A DNA stretch of 64,000 nt from Halobacillus shinanisalinarum (GCF_022919835.1 NZ_CP095074.1:1736001-1800000); one strand, 5' to 3'. Shown: positions 10,260 to 20,436, numbered from the stretch's first letter. Notes: generated from the sequence alone by a model not told the origin. Numbers and translations: made by a program.

Positions 10260-11399
10260 TTACTGTGTTACCATACGCCCGATGACGAGGCGCTGTATTT
10301 CATTTGTACCTTCATAGATTTGTGTGATTTTCGCGTCACGCATATAGCGTTCAACTGGATAATCCTTCGTGTAGCCATAGCCGCCGTGGACCTGGACAGC
10401 CTCAACCGTTATTCGCATCGCTGCGTCACCAGCATACAATTTCGCCATCGCGGACGCTTTTGCATACGGCTGGCCTTCTGATTCCAAATAAGCCGCTTGA
10501 TAAGTTAATAGCCGGGCTGCTTCAATTTCGGTGGCCATATCAGCAATCTTAAAGGAGATCCCTTGATGCTTAGCGATCGGCTTGCCAAACTGTTCACGTT
10601 CTTTTGCATAATTAACCGATTCATCCAGTGCTCCTTGAGCGATACCAAGTGCTTGGGCGGCAATTCCGTTACGGCCGCCGTCAAGCGTCATCATTGCGAT
10701 CTTAAAGCCCTCTCCCTCTTCACCAAGCAAATTCTCTTTAGGAATTCTGCAATTTTCAAAAATCAGTTCTGTTGTTGGAGAGGAACGAATGCCGAGTTTC
10801 CTCTCCTTTTTCCCAAAGGTAAAGCCTTCTGTTCCTTTTTCAACGATGAAGGCACTAACTCCTTTGCTGCCAGCATCCTGATCTGTTTTGGCAAAAACGA
10901 TATAAATATCGCCGACACCGCCATTCGTGATCCATACTTTGTTTCCATTTAACACGTAATGATCGCCATCAAGTTTCGCTTGTGTACGCATCGAGGAGAC
11001 ATCACTGCCTGCTCCTGGCTCTGATAACGCATAGGCTCCTAACTTTTCCCCTGAAGCAAGCTGAGCCAGGTACGTTTTCTTTTGATCTTCATTTCCGAAT
11101 TTATAAATCGGCCAGCTGCATAGAGAGATATGCGCGGATAATGTTACCCCTGTTGACGCACAAACGCGGGATAGCTCCTCCACTGCAATGACGTAACTGA
11201 CGAAATCTGATCCAATTCCGCCATACTCTTCCGGCCACGGAATGCCTGTCAAGCCAAGCTCCGCCATTTTGTCAAAAATTTCACGATCAAAGCGTTCTTC
11301 CTCATCGCGCTCAGCTGCTGTTGGCTCGACTTCATTTTTTGCGAAATCGCGTACCATTTTTCTAAGCATTTCTTGTTCTTCTGTAAGCTTGAAATTCAT
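10260..11399 (-). CDS. Acyl-CoA dehydrogenase
   Basis: A 379-residue FAD enzyme that introduces the trans-2 double bond into acyl-CoA and passes electrons to ETF. It shows FAD/substrate motifs [11 protein letters not shown] and [12 protein letters not shown] and the C-terminal catalytic glutamate segment [16 protein letters not shown]. It is one of two adjacent paralogues (the other at 11415-12560), probably specialised for short or branched acyl chains given icmF in the operon. The spacing to meaB is 15 bp. Confidence 0.93.
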   Translation of the reverse strand: MNFKLTEEQEMLRKMVRDFAKNEVEPTAAERDEEERFDREIFDKMAELGLTGIPWPEEYGGIGSDFVSYVIAVEELSRVCASTGVTLSAHISLCSWPIYKFGNEDQKKTYLAQLASGEKLGAYALSEPGAGSDVSSMRTQAKLDGDHYVLNGNKVWITNGGVGDIYIVFAKTDQDAGSKGVSAFIVEKGTEGFTFGKKERKLGIRSSPTTELIFENCRIPKENLLGEEGEGFKIAMMTLDGGRNGIAAQALGIAQGALDESVNYAKEREQFGKPIAKHQGISFKIADMATEIEAARLLTYQAAYLESEGQPYAKASAMAKLYAGDAAMRITVEAVQVHGGYGYTKDYPVERYMRDAKITQIYEGTNEIQRLVIGRMVTQ

Positions 11400-11414
11400 C
11401 GCTGCTCCCCCTAT

Positions 11415-12560
11415 TCAATCTTTTATTAAATGATTACTGATGACCATTCGCTGGATTTCACTCGTTCCCTCATAAATTTCACAAACCTTCGCGTCACGGA
11501 AAAAGCGTTCTACAGCGTAATCTTCCGTATACCCATAGCCCCCATGCACTTGGACAGCCTCAATTGACGTGTTGACTGCTGCTTTTGATGCAAATAGTTT
11601 GGCCATCGATGCAGGCTTGCTGCACTTTTCGCCAGCCGTTTGCAGGGATGCTGCTTGATAGACTAATAGTTTTGCAGCTTCAACATCTGTTGCCATATCA
11701 GCGAGTTTGAAAGAAATCCCCTGATGCTTTGCGATCGACTTGCCGAATTGCTCTCGCTCTTTTGCATAGGCAACCGCGTGCTCAAGAGCCGCTTCAGCAA
11801 TACCGAGGGATTGAGCGGCAATCCCAATTCGCCCGACATTTAAGTTCGCTAGGGCAATTTTAAAGCCCTCCCCTTCTTCACCAAGCAACTGGGAAGTCGG
11901 AATCTGGCACTGATCAAAATTAAGTGATACCGTACTTGACCCGTGCAGCCCCATTTTCTTTTCCGCTTTGCCTATAGAAAAACCTGGCGTGTCACGTTCT
12001 ACTATAAAGGCACTGACTCCATTCCCACGCTGTTCATCACGGTTTGTTCGTGCGAAAACGATAAATGTATCCGCCTCGCCGCCATTTGTAATGAACACTT
12101 TGGAACCATTTAAAATGTAATGATCGCCTGTTTTCTCAGCACGTGTCTTTAAACTGCCGGCATCCGATCCAGCGCTTGGCTCTGTTAACGCAAACGCTCC
12201 TAAGTATTCACCCGAAGCAAGTTTAGGAAGATACTTTTGCTTCTGTTCTTCTGTGCCAAAATAAAGAATAGGGTTGGTGCCTACCGACGTATGCACGGAT
12301 AATATAACTCCTAGGGTCGCACTGACTTTAGAGATCTCATGAATGGCAATAATATAAGACGTGTAATCCATCTCAGAACCGCCATACTTCTCAGAGATAG
12401 GGATACCCATTAAGCCGAGCTCCCCCATTCTCTTTATCAATTCAACAGGAAAACGATCCTCTTCTTCCATACGTTCAACCGCCGGGGCGACTTCCTTCTC
12501 AGCAAAATCCTGCACCATTTTCCTCATCATTTGCTGTTCATCTGTAAACTGCAGGTTCAT
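11415..12560 (-). CDS. Acyl-CoA dehydrogenase (second copy)
   Basis: A 381-residue paralogue of the neighbouring dehydrogenase, with FALTEPSAGSD, VFITNGGEADTF and the catalytic segment EIYEGTSEIQRMV. I chose the ATG at 12560 (NLQFTDEQQMM), which follows GGGAGAGAGTGAGC. An upstream ATG at 12578 would place the ribosome binding site within the coding region. It may correspond to B. subtilis acdA, which is linked to fadF and rpoE. The operon continues 15 bp downstream. Confidence 0.92.
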   Translation of the reverse strand: MNLQFTDEQQMMRKMVQDFAEKEVAPAVERMEEEDRFPVELIKRMGELGLMGIPISEKYGGSEMDYTSYIIAIHEISKVSATLGVILSVHTSVGTNPILYFGTEEQKQKYLPKLASGEYLGAFALTEPSAGSDAGSLKTRAEKTGDHYILNGSKVFITNGGEADTFIVFARTNRDEQRGNGVSAFIVERDTPGFSIGKAEKKMGLHGSSTVSLNFDQCQIPTSQLLGEEGEGFKIALANLNVGRIGIAAQSLGIAEAALEHAVAYAKEREQFGKSIAKHQGISFKLADMATDVEAAKLLVYQAASLQTAGEKCSKPASMAKLFASKAAVNTSIEAVQVHGGYGYTEDYAVERFFRDAKVCEIYEGTSEIQRMVISNHLIKD

Positions 12561-12581
12561 GCTCACTCTCTCCCTCATCTG

Positions 12582-13433
12582 TTATTCGTAGCTGTAAAAT
12601 CCTCGACCTGACTTTTTACCGAGCCAGCCCGCTTTCACATACTGTCTAAGCAGTGGACATGGACGGTACTTACTGTCGCCAAAGCCGTCGTGAAGAACCT
12701 CCATAATGTACAGACATGTATCAAGACCAATGAAATCAGCAAGGGTCAGCGGTCCCATCGGGTGATTCATGCCGAGCTTCATGACCGTGTCGACGTCTTC
12801 CACGGAAGCGACGCCTTCATGAACCGCGAAAATCGCTTCATTGATCATCGGCATCAAAATCCGGTTGGCAGCAAAGCCAGGAAGGTCATTGACTTCAACA
12901 GGTGCCTTGTTCAGCTTCTTCGTCATTTCCTCAATCACTTGATATGTTTCGTCACTTGTTTGAATGGCACGAATGATTTCCACAAGCTTCATGACTGGTA
13001 CAGGATTCATGAAATGCATACCGATGACCTGGGATGGGCGCTTCGTAACCGCGGCAATTTCGGTAATCGGCAAGGATGACGTATTGGACGCCAAGATTGC
13101 ATGGGGTGGCGTAATCTCATCAAGGCTTTGGAACACCTTCGTTTTCACATCCATATTTTCTACAACGGCTTCAATCACGAGATCACAGTCGGATGCATCG
13201 TTCAAATCGGTCGTTCCTGAGAGTAACTCATTTGCCTTTGCTTGCTCATCCGTAGTTAATTTATCTTTATCTACTGCGCTCTGCAGGCGTTTTTCGATAC
13301 CTGCGATCCCTTTGTTTAGTGCTTCCGCGTTCATATCATTTAATTTCACTTTCAGGCCTGACTGAGCGAATACTTGAGCAATTCCTGCCCCCATCTGTCC
13401 CGCACCAATGACCATGACTTGATTAATTGACAT
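12582..13433 (-). CDS. 3-hydroxyacyl-CoA (3-hydroxybutyryl-CoA) dehydrogenase
   Basis: A 283-residue NAD-dependent enzyme that oxidises 3-hydroxyacyl-CoA to 3-oxoacyl-CoA. The N-terminal Rossmann fold has [17 protein letters not shown]. The catalytic His lies in [17 protein letters not shown]. The C-terminal domain has [11 protein letters not shown] and [18 protein letters not shown]. Length and motifs match the MmgB/Hbd family. It lies between thiolase and acyl-CoA dehydrogenase genes with gaps of 13-21 bp, so it is cotranscribed. Confidence 0.95.
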   Translation of the reverse strand: MSINQVMVIGAGQMGAGIAQVFAQSGLKVKLNDMNAEALNKGIAGIEKRLQSAVDKDKLTTDEQAKANELLSGTTDLNDASDCDLVIEAVVENMDVKTKVFQSLDEITPPHAILASNTSSLPITEIAAVTKRPSQVIGMHFMNPVPVMKLVEIIRAIQTSDETYQVIEEMTKKLNKAPVEVNDLPGFAANRILMPMINEAIFAVHEGVASVEDVDTVMKLGMNHPMGPLTLADFIGLDTCLYIMEVLHDGFGDSKYRPCPLLRQYVKAGWLGKKSGRGFYSYE

Positions 13434-13446
13434 GTTGAACTCCCCC

Positions 13447-14634
13447 TTACTGTTTCGGTACTTCGATCAATACGGCATCCCCTTGACCGCCGCCAGAGCA
13501 AATCGCTGCAATTCCAAGACCGCCTCCACGACGCTTCAGTTCATGGGCTAATGTAAGTAAAATACGGGCACCACTGGCACCGATCGGGTGACCAAGAGCT
13601 ACAGCCCCACCGTTGACGTTGACTTTTTCTGGATCAATACCAGCAATTTTCCCGCTTGCTAGCGACACCGTTGCAAAAGCTTCATTAACTTCGAAAAGAT
13701 CAATATCGTCTATAGACTTACCTGCTTTTTTAAGTAATTTATTAATAACCAATCCAGGCGTTTCCGGGAAATCATGTGCTTCTACAGCTACTTCATCATG
13801 GGCAAGAATGGTAGCCAACGTTTCAGCGCCTACTTCTTTTGCTTTTTCATCGGACATAAGCAGCATCGCACAAGCTCCATCATTCACACCCGGAGCATTT
13901 CCGGCCGTAATCGTTCCATCTTTATCAAAAGCAGGACGCAGCCTCGCCAATTTTTCGGTAGTCGTTCCTTTTCTTGGCGCTTCATCTGTGTCAACCACGA
14001 CCGGATCCCCTTTGCGCTGCGGAATCTCCACTGAGACAATCTCCTCAGCCAATTTTCCATCGTCCATCGCTTGCAAAGCACGATCATGACTGCGAGCCGC
14101 CCACTCATCCTGCGCCTCACGCGTCAATTCAAATTTATTTGCCGTCCGATTCCCGTAGCTACCCATATGAACATTTTCAAACGAGCACGTAAGCCCGTCA
14201 TGCACCATCATATCCTTAACATCAGCATCGCCCATGCGCATGCCAAAGCGGGCTTTTGGCATAAAGTAAGGTGCATTGCTCATGCTTTCCATTCCACCGG
14301 CAACGATGATATCTTCCTCACCTAAACGGATGAACTGATCAGCCATCGTTACACTACGCATGCCAGATGCACAGACTTTGTTGACGGTTTCCGTCTTCAC
14401 ATCCCAAGGGATACCCGCTTCACGTGAAGCCTGGCGGGAAGGCAGTTGTCCTTGCCCCCCTTGTAAAACCGTACCCATGATGACTTCTTTAACATCTTCC
14501 GCTTTCACGTTCGATCTTTCTAAAGCCGCTTTGATGGCGATTCCGCCTAATTGCGCTGCTGTTAAAGGCGCAAGGCCTCCTCCGAATTTCCCAAAAGGTG
14601 TACGTGCCCCTGCAACGATTACTGTTTTTGTCAT
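13447..14634 (-). CDS. Acetyl-CoA C-acyltransferase (thiolase)
   Basis: A 395-residue thiolase, the first gene of the degradation operon. The acyl-accepting Cys is in [11 protein letters not shown] (about residue 88). The catalytic His is in [11 protein letters not shown] and the second Cys in [15 protein letters not shown]-type ribosome binding site GGGAGGAAATTTATT precedes the ATG at 14634. It could act as acetoacetyl-CoA thiolase (MmgA-like) or as a 3-ketoacyl-CoA thiolase. Upstream is a compact control region with a cre site and two palindromes. Confidence 0.95.
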   Translation of the reverse strand: MTKTVIVAGARTPFGKFGGGLAPLTAAQLGGIAIKAALERSNVKAEDVKEVIMGTVLQGGQGQLPSRQASREAGIPWDVKTETVNKVCASGMRSVTMADQFIRLGEEDIIVAGGMESMSNAPYFMPKARFGMRMGDADVKDMMVHDGLTCSFENVHMGSYGNRTANKFELTREAQDEWAARSHDRALQAMDDGKLAEEIVSVEIPQRKGDPVVVDTDEAPRKGTTTEKLARLRPAFDKDGTITAGNAPGVNDGACAMLLMSDEKAKEVGAETLATILAHDEVAVEAHDFPETPGLVINKLLKKAGKSIDDIDLFEVNEAFATVSLASGKIAGIDPEKVNVNGGAVALGHPIGASGARILLTLAHELKRRGGGLGIAAICSGGGQGDAVLIEVPKQ

Positions 14635-14654
14635 AATAAATTTCCTCCCTTATT

Positions 14655-14668
14655 TGTTAACGCTTACA
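14655..14668 (-). promoter_or_regulatory. CcpA cre site upstream of the thiolase operon
   Basis: Minus-strand TGTAAGCGTTAACA matches the catabolite-responsive element consensus TGWAARCGYTWNCW at every position. It lies 21-34 bp upstream of the thiolase start codon, downstream of the likely promoter, which fits roadblock or promoter repression by CcpA when glucose is present. Confidence 0.8.
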
Positions 14669-14678
14669 ATAATGGCGA

Positions 14679-14694
14679 TTGAACGCTCGCTCAA
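14679..14694. promoter_or_regulatory. FadR/TetR-type operator palindrome
   Basis: The 16-bp imperfect palindrome TTGAACGCTCGCTCAA resembles the half-site pattern TGAAYG/TCA of Bacillus FadR boxes. It lies just upstream of the cre site. It is a plausible site for the TetR protein encoded in the same operon. Confidence 0.5.
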
Positions 14695-14707
14695 TTTGCC
14701 CTCATAA

Positions 14708-14739
14708 GGAAAGTGTACATAATTTACTGTACACTTTCC
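14708..14739. promoter_or_regulatory. Perfect 32-bp palindrome, operator or terminator
   Basis: Perfect 12-bp arms GGAAAGTGTACA and complement enclose an 8-bp A/T centre. No T-tract flanks it on either side, so a terminator for fadF is doubtful. A weak promoter reading (TTGTGG, 16 nt, TATGTA on the minus strand) overlaps it, which would suit an operator. Confidence 0.45.
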
Positions 14740-14829
14740 ACAATTTTCTCATTAAAATTTGGTTTCACGGCCAGCATTCGATTTTAGCGGCTAAGTTAGA
14801 AACCTTCTAGGTTAAGAACCGTCATTTTC

Positions 14830-16962
14830 CTAGGCCGACTTCTCGATCTTCTCCGGGAAAATGGACTTCGCTAGAATCTCTGCAATATCCATTGTGCTGA
14901 CCTTCTCTTCCACTTCCTTCGCCTTCGTTCCATCTGAAAGCATCGTTAAGCAGAATGGACAGCCACTTGAAATCATTGTTGGTTCTACTTCTAGAGCCTG
15001 TTCTGTACGGGCAACATTCATGCGGTTTCCGGACTTCTCTTCCATCCACATCATTCCGCCGCCGGCCCCACAGCACATGCCGTTAGAGCGATTACGATTC
15101 ATTTCAACGACTTTCACGCCTGGAATCATTTCAAGAACATCGCGTGGCGGCTGATACACTTCGTTGTAGCGTCCCAAGTAGCAGCTGTCGTGATACGTAA
15201 TCGTTTCGTTCACTTCAACGTCAGGATTCAATCGGCCGTCCTGCAGCCATTCAGCCAGCATTTCCGTATGGTGGAAGACTTCTGCTTCATAGCCAAAATC
15301 AGGGTATTCATTCTTGAAAATGTTATACGCGTGCGGGTCAATCGTGATGATCTTTTTAACGTCATGCTTCTCAAATTCTTTAATGTTTTTCTCTGCAAGC
15401 TCCTGGAATAAAAATTCATTCCCCATACGGCGAGCCGTATCGCCAGAATTCTGCTCCTTGTTACCGAGAATCGCGAACTTGATGCCAGCCTCATTCATAA
15501 GCTTGGCAAAAGCCATAGCAATCTTTTGACTACGATTGTCGTAAGACCCCATAGAGCTTACCCAGAACAGATATTCAAATTCTTCGCCAGATTTCTTAAG
15601 TTCTTTGACAGTCGGAATCGATACATCTTCTTCTGTATCTCTCCAGTTAGCCCGTTCTTTCTTGGACAATCCCCAAGGGTTACCCTGACGTTCGATGTTC
15701 ATCATCGCACGCTGGCCGTCCTGATCCATTTTCCCTTCTGTTAAAACAAGATACCGGCGCAGGTCAATGATTTTATCGACGTGTTCGTTCATAACTGGGC
15801 AGGCATCTTCACAGTTACGACAAGTTGTACAAGCCCACAGTTCTTCTTCTGTAATCACGTCACCAATCAAACTTTTGCCGTTCACGTCTTCTGCTGTAGC
15901 GGCCGCTTCGTTTCCACCTTGGGACTCAGCCATTTTTGCTAACGTATTGCCTTCTGTTCCGGAAAATGCATAGGAAGGAACCCATGGAGCCTTTCCAGTA
16001 ACTGCTGCCCCTGTCTCCGTTAAGTGGTCGCGGATCTTAACAAGCAAATCCATCGGTGACAGCATCTTCCCTGAACCTGAAGCTGGACACACATTTGTAC
16101 AACGACCACACTCAACACAAGCGTAGAAGTCAATCATTTGCAGCTGATTGAAATCCTCTACTTTTCCGACACCAAAGGAAACGTCTTCTTCATCCGCATC
16201 CTCGTCCATTTCAAAGTCAATTTTCTTAAGTTTGCCGGGAGGATCCTCACGGCTTAAGAACACATTGACTGGTGCTGCGAGTAAATGTGCATGCTTCGAT
16301 TGCGGGACGTACACAAGAAACGTGAGCAAGACTAATAAATGAATCCACCACATAACGAAAAACACAGTGGCTGCAGCTGCAGGCGGCATCCATCCGAAAG
16401 CGTTTGCAATAATTGTCGCAATTGGTTCTGTCCACGCGCCTTCATGACCGTGCCAAATTAACCCCATTCCGTTCCCAATAAGTACGGAGACCATTAATAA
16501 TCCGATAAAGAGCAGGACCATTCCTGCTTTAAAACCGCGTTTTAAGCGAACGAGCTTCTCAATATAACGACGGTAAAACGCCCATATGACAGCGACGAGA
16601 ATGGTTAACGTCACAAGCTCTTGGAAAAAGGTAAACCCAGGATAGAGTGGACCTAGCGGTAAATGTGAATCTGGTGCTAGTCCCTTCCAAATGAAATCGA
16701 TCGCTCCAAACTGAACAAGGATAAAGCCATAAAACATCATGACATGAATGGCTCCCGATTTCTTATCCTTCAATAGCTTCTTTTGTCCAAACACGTAAAT
16801 CCATATTTTCTGAAGACGTCTCTTTATCTGACCATCAAACTCGACTTTTTTCCCCATTTGAATATAGGCAACGCGTGTACGAACAACTCGTACAAACAAA
16901 TATAAGCCATATACCGTCACCCCCAGGAATAAAATCCAATTTGCCAGTAACAAAGGATTCAT
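14830..16962 (-). CDS. fadF: Membrane-bound Fe-S oxidoreductase FadF (YwjF)
   Basis: A 710-residue protein. The N-terminal half (about residues 1-230) has several membrane helices, and a HisxxxHis-rich heme-b type region is possible. Two 4Fe-4S motifs follow: CVECGRCTNVCP and CTTCRNCEDACP. Two C-terminal CCG-type cysteine motifs are seen at CYLGR and GMCCGAGGGMMW. FadF probably moves electrons from acyl-CoA dehydrogenase/ETF to menaquinone. The ATG at 16962 follows AGAGGGGGAGAACAG. An upstream in-frame start at 16992 is less likely. B. subtilis has the same acdA-fadF-clsB neighbourhood. The promoter carries a FadR box. Confidence 0.9.
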   Translation of the reverse strand: MNPLLLANWILFLGVTVYGLYLFVRVVRTRVAYIQMGKKVEFDGQIKRRLQKIWIYVFGQKKLLKDKKSGAIHVMMFYGFILVQFGAIDFIWKGLAPDSHLPLGPLYPGFTFFQELVTLTILVAVIWAFYRRYIEKLVRLKRGFKAGMVLLFIGLLMVSVLIGNGMGLIWHGHEGAWTEPIATIIANAFGWMPPAAAATVFFVMWWIHLLVLLTFLVYVPQSKHAHLLAAPVNVFLSREDPPGKLKKIDFEMDEDADEEDVSFGVGKVEDFNQLQMIDFYACVECGRCTNVCPASGSGKMLSPMDLLVKIRDHLTETGAAVTGKAPWVPSYAFSGTEGNTLAKMAESQGGNEAAATAEDVNGKSLIGDVITEEELWACTTCRNCEDACPVMNEHVDKIIDLRRYLVLTEGKMDQDGQRAMMNIERQGNPWGLSKKERANWRDTEEDVSIPTVKELKKSGEEFEYLFWVSSMGSYDNRSQKIAMAFAKLMNEAGIKFAILGNKEQNSGDTARRMGNEFLFQELAEKNIKEFEKHDVKKIITIDPHAYNIFKNEYPDFGYEAEVFHHTEMLAEWLQDGRLNPDVEVNETITYHDSCYLGRYNEVYQPPRDVLEMIPGVKVVEMNRNRSNGMCCGAGGGMMWMEEKSGNRMNVARTEQALEVEPTMISSGCPFCLTMLSDGTKAKEVEEKVSTMDIAEILAKSIFPEKIEKSA

Positions 16963-17055
16963 CTGTTCTCCCCCTCTACGTTGATTACACAAATTTCCGA
17001 ATCACACCCCCATTGCCATTCGAAAACCTGTAAATTTTCTGAATCTTATATATTA

Positions 17056-17084
17056 ACTATAATTATGAATGAGCATTCAGTCAA
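17056..17084 (-). promoter_or_regulatory. fadF promoter overlapped by a FadR box
   Basis: Minus-strand -35 TTGACT (17084-17079), a 17-nt spacer and -10 TATAGT (17061-17056). TGACTGAATGCTCATTCA spans the -35 and spacer (17066-17083). From memory it agrees with the Bacillus FadR consensus TGAATGANTANTCATTCA at nearly all fixed positions. Binding there would block RNA polymerase until long-chain acyl-CoA accumulates. Confidence 0.75.
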
Positions 17085-17158
17085 TACATTTTACATATTT
17101 CCTGTTCAAATCATCAATATTAGGGAAAGCTACCTAAATGGAAAGGAGACACCAATAA

Positions 17159-18343
17159 ATGATTGCTACTATCTTAATTTGTATCGTCATCCTACTATTG
17201 CTGATCATTTTAGATTTTAAATTAGGAAGGAAAAGTCACAAGAACAACGCCCGCACTCTTCCTTTTACCGAAACGACCGGAGATTACCGGTTATATAAAA
17301 ATGGTGCACCTTTTTTTGAGGATCTTTTTCAGGAGATATCAGAAGCACAAGTGCAAGTAGATATATTCTTCTATTTAATTAGCAGCGATCAAGCAGGCCG
17401 TGATTTTCTACAGGTATTGAAAAATAAAGCACGGGAAGGAGTACCCGTCCGTTTACTTACGGATCGGTTGGGTGGCTACCAGATGTCCAAGTCGATTCGC
17501 AACGACTTGAAAAGTGCTGGGGTGCAATTTTACTTCTCCGCCGTGCCTGGTTTCCCGTACTTCTTCTATAAATTAAATCGTCGAAACCACCGAAAGACCA
17601 CGGTCATTGATGGAAAAATCGCTTATGCTGGCGGCTTTAACATCGGCCGCAACTATTTAGGAGAGAACCCAAAATTTGGCGATTGGCGTGATTATCACCT
17701 GCGCTTAACTGGCCCTGTGGTGACAGAACTTCATGACGTTTTCCTTGATGATTGGTATGGGGCATCAGGCGAAAAACATAATCCCATCATCAATCATGAT
17801 GAAGGGAAACATTCGCTTAAGATCGTACCGACAGATGGTATGAAACTTGAAGGTGAATTTTTGAAAGTGATTGAATCTGCTAAACGTGAAATCCTAATCG
17901 GCACTCCATACTTCATTCCGACAAAGAAATTAATGGATGCCTTTAAGCATGCGCTTGAGCGCGGAGTCACACTTCAAATCATGGTCCCACTTAAGGCAGA
18001 TCATCCTTTTGTAAAAGAAGCCGCCATTCCCTATTTAGAACAATTGTATCGTTTAGGGACACAAATCTGCTTATACGATGCTGGCTTCTATCATTCAAAG
18101 GTAATGATCATTGACCAGAGTATAGCCGATATCGGAACAGCCAACTTCGACCAGCGCAGCTTTTTTTTAAACAAAGAAGTAAATACGTTTGTCTATGATG
18201 AGGCTTTTATAAGTGATTTACGACAGTCTTATATGGACGACGCTCGAAATGCCATCCCCTTTGATGAAGAATGGCTGGCTCAGCGCTCCCTCGCAACAAA
18301 AATTAACGTTCAAATAGCCAAACTGCTACGGCCGATTCTCTAA
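17159..18343 (+). CDS. clsB: Cardiolipin synthase / phospholipase D family
   Basis: A 394-residue membrane enzyme with one N-terminal transmembrane segment (about residues 2-20) and two HKD motifs: HRKTTVIDGKIAYAGG (about 143) and HSKVMIIDQSIADIG (about 320). These catalyse phosphatidyl transfer between two phosphatidylglycerols to make cardiolipin. It lacks the second N-terminal helix typical of ClsA. Divergent from fadF as expected for B. subtilis ywjE (clsB). Ribosome binding site AAAGGAGACACC precedes ATG 17159. Cardiolipin is important for osmotic tolerance in halophiles (inference). Confidence 0.88.
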   Translation: MIATILICIVILLLLIILDFKLGRKSHKNNARTLPFTETTGDYRLYKNGAPFFEDLFQEISEAQVQVDIFFYLISSDQAGRDFLQVLKNKAREGVPVRLLTDRLGGYQMSKSIRNDLKSAGVQFYFSAVPGFPYFFYKLNRRNHRKTTVIDGKIAYAGGFNIGRNYLGENPKFGDWRDYHLRLTGPVVTELHDVFLDDWYGASGEKHNPIINHDEGKHSLKIVPTDGMKLEGEFLKVIESAKREILIGTPYFIPTKKLMDAFKHALERGVTLQIMVPLKADHPFVKEAAIPYLEQLYRLGTQICLYDAGFYHSKVMIIDQSIADIGTANFDQRSFFLNKEVNTFVYDEAFISDLRQSYMDDARNAIPFDEEWLAQRSLATKINVQIAKLLRPIL

Positions 18344-18523
18344 TCACTTAAAAATCGTCAACACCATCGGCCCCACCCAAGCAACGAACCTAAACCCTAA
18401 ATAAATGCCAACGATTCCCGCGACTCCAGCCAACGCTGGAGGAGCCGGGATCGGCAATTTAAACCCAGCAAAAATAATTCCTACGATAAATCCTGTAAGT
18501 AACGCTAGAAAGACTTCCTTCAT
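18344..18523 (-). CDS. XapX domain small membrane protein
   Basis: A 59-residue protein starting KEVFLALLTGFIVG. It has two hydrophobic helices flanking KLPIPAPPALAG, the hallmark XapX motif, and then GVAGIVGIYLG. GAGGAGTGAAAA lies just before the ATG at 18523. Its stop codon abuts the clsB stop codon with no gap, so the two genes are exactly convergent. XapX proteins have no established function. The match to the family is by motif only. Confidence 0.8.
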   Translation of the reverse strand: MKEVFLALLTGFIVGIIFAGFKLPIPAPPALAGVAGIVGIYLGFRFVAWVGPMVLTIFK

Positions 18524-18591
18524 TTTTCACTCCTCCTCTTGGTCTTATTACTATCTTTCTCCGTTCGTGAAGAGCTATCCTTTCCACTCGT

Positions 18592-18680
18592 GAGATTCTG
18601 CCCAAATACCATGCGATTCTGTCCAAATATGTAATAGGATTCTAACCAAAATCAACAGGATTCTGCCCAAACCCGTTCGA
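18592..18680. repeat. GATTCTGNCCAAA tandem array, locus 1
   Basis: Four units carry GATTCT at 18594, 18615, 18638 and 18659 (spacing 21, 23 and 21 bp), each followed by GCCCAAA, GTCCAAA, AACCAAA or GCCCAAA. A second array of this family is at 61897-61978. It lies downstream of the argS terminator. Confidence 0.75.
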
Positions 18681-18707
18681 TCGCGAATTCAAAGAACCTT
18701 TTCTTTA

Positions 18708-18752
18708 GGAAAATAAAAAAGAATGCCCCGCCAAAACAGCAAGGACACTCTT
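18708..18752 (-). terminator. argS terminator
   Basis: Minus-strand stem AGAGTGTCC paired with GGGGCATTCT (two G-U pairs), followed by TTTTTTATTTT. It lies about 17 bp past the argS stop. Confidence 0.75.
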
Positions 18753-18768
18753 TGATTATGATATGCAG

Positions 18769-20436
18769 CTACATTTGTTCTGGTGCAGAAACGCCGATCA
18801 AGCGTAGTGCATTCTGTAAGGTGGTACGGACGGCCTTCATGAGCGCAATTCTAGCAGCCGTACGTTCAGGGTGTGCTTCGTCAAGCACTTTTTCTGCATT
18901 GTAGAAGCTATGCAAGTTCGATGCTAAATCAAAAGCATACTGCGTTACGCGGTGTGGTGTGCGTTTTTCGGCGGCATCGGCAACGATTTGTGGAAATTCA
19001 CCGAGACGCTTCAGAAGATCTTCTTCCTTTTCCGATGTTAAGAAGCTGCCATTGAATTCACCACCAGCAAGTCCCCTTTCTTCAGCCTGGCGTAACATCG
19101 TGCAAATGCGCGCATGGGCATATTGAACGTAATAAACCGGGTTCTCATTGGATTCCGAACGGGCGAGATCCATGTCGAAGTCAAGATGGGAATCACTGGA
19201 GCGCATGGAGAAGAAATAGCGCATTGCGTCAATTCCGACCTCTTCCATCAGCTCTCTTAGTGTAACGGCTTTGCCTGTCCGCTTACTCATTTTCACTTTT
19301 TCGCCGTCCTGGAACAGGTTGACCATTTGAATGATTTCCACTTCCAGCGTATCTTTTTGATAGCCAAGGGCTTGAATCGCTGCTTTCATCCGTGGAATGT
19401 AGCCGTGGTGGTCCGCTCCCCAAATGTTAATCAGTGTATCGAAGCCGCGGTCAAGCTTATTTTTATGGTAAGCGATGTCTGGGGTTAAATACGTGTATGT
19501 GCCATCATTTTTAATGAGAACACGGTCCTTATCATCATCGAAAGCTGTCGTCTGAAACCATGTAGCATCATCTTTTTCATACACATAATTCTTCTCTTTC
19601 AGCACATTTAATGCGTTGTCAATTTTGTCACCCTCATAGAGGGATGTCTCTGAGAACCATTCGTCAAAAGGAACACGGAACTCTTCTAAGTCTGTTTTAA
19701 TTTTGTTCAATTCGTAAGTCAGACCGTATTTACGGAAAAAAGCCAGACGTTCCTCTTCAGAAACCTCGCCCCATTTCGCACCGTCTTCTTCGGCTAACTT
19801 TTTACCGAGCTCAATGATGTCCTTGCCATGATAGCCATCTTCAGGCATGTCCCAATCTTTACCAAGGGCCTGCATGTAGCGTGCCTCAACAGACAAAGCA
19901 AGATTGGCCATTTGGTTTCCAGCGTCATTAATGTAGTATTCACGGGAGACTTGGTAACCAGCTGCATCAAGGACATTGCTCAACGAATCACCAACAGCGG
20001 CTCCACGTGCATGGCCTAGATGCAACGTACCAGTTGGGTTCGCCGAAACGAACTCAATTTGGATTTTATGGCCTTGTCCGTTGTCCGTTTGGCCGTAATT
20101 TCCGCCAGCCTCAAGGATGGCTGGGACAAGGTTGGTTAAGTATTGATTGTCCATATAAAAATTAATAAACCCTGGTCCGGCGATTTCAATTTTTTCAATC
20201 GATGCTTTCGAACGATCAAACTGTTCGACAAGCTCTGCTGCGATCTGACGCGGGTTCTTCTTCGCAACACGAGCCAGCTGCATCGCCATATTGGTCGCAT
20301 AATCCCCGTTTGATTTATCCTTTGGCTGCTCAAGAACGATGGCAGGCATTTCTTCGTCTGTGGCCAGACCTGCCTGCTTCACAGCTCGAACAATTTCATT
20401 CTTCAGCTTCTGTTCCGTCTGTTCAACAATGTTCAT
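18769..20436 (-). CDS. argS: Arginyl-tRNA synthetase
   Basis: A 555-residue class I synthetase that charges tRNA-Arg. The N-terminal add-1 domain (about residues 1-110) is followed by the catalytic Rossmann fold with the HIGH-type motif HLGHARGA (about 137) and [12 protein letters not shown] (about 365). The C-terminal anticodon-binding domain contains [16 protein letters not shown] and [12 protein letters not shown], the conserved end. Length is typical. It overlaps ywiB by 4 bp (ATGA), indicating translational coupling. Confidence 0.97.
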   Translation of the reverse strand: MNIVEQTEQKLKNEIVRAVKQAGLATDEEMPAIVLEQPKDKSNGDYATNMAMQLARVAKKNPRQIAAELVEQFDRSKASIEKIEIAGPGFINFYMDNQYLTNLVPAILEAGGNYGQTDNGQGHKIQIEFVSANPTGTLHLGHARGAAVGDSLSNVLDAAGYQVSREYYINDAGNQMANLALSVEARYMQALGKDWDMPEDGYHGKDIIELGKKLAEEDGAKWGEVSEEERLAFFRKYGLTYELNKIKTDLEEFRVPFDEWFSETSLYEGDKIDNALNVLKEKNYVYEKDDATWFQTTAFDDDKDRVLIKNDGTYTYLTPDIAYHKNKLDRGFDTLINIWGADHHGYIPRMKAAIQALGYQKDTLEVEIIQMVNLFQDGEKVKMSKRTGKAVTLRELMEEVGIDAMRYFFSMRSSDSHLDFDMDLARSESNENPVYYVQYAHARICTMLRQAEERGLAGGEFNGSFLTSEKEEDLLKRLGEFPQIVADAAEKRTPHRVTQYAFDLASNLHSFYNAEKVLDEAHPERTAARIALMKAVRTTLQNALRLIGVSAPEQM

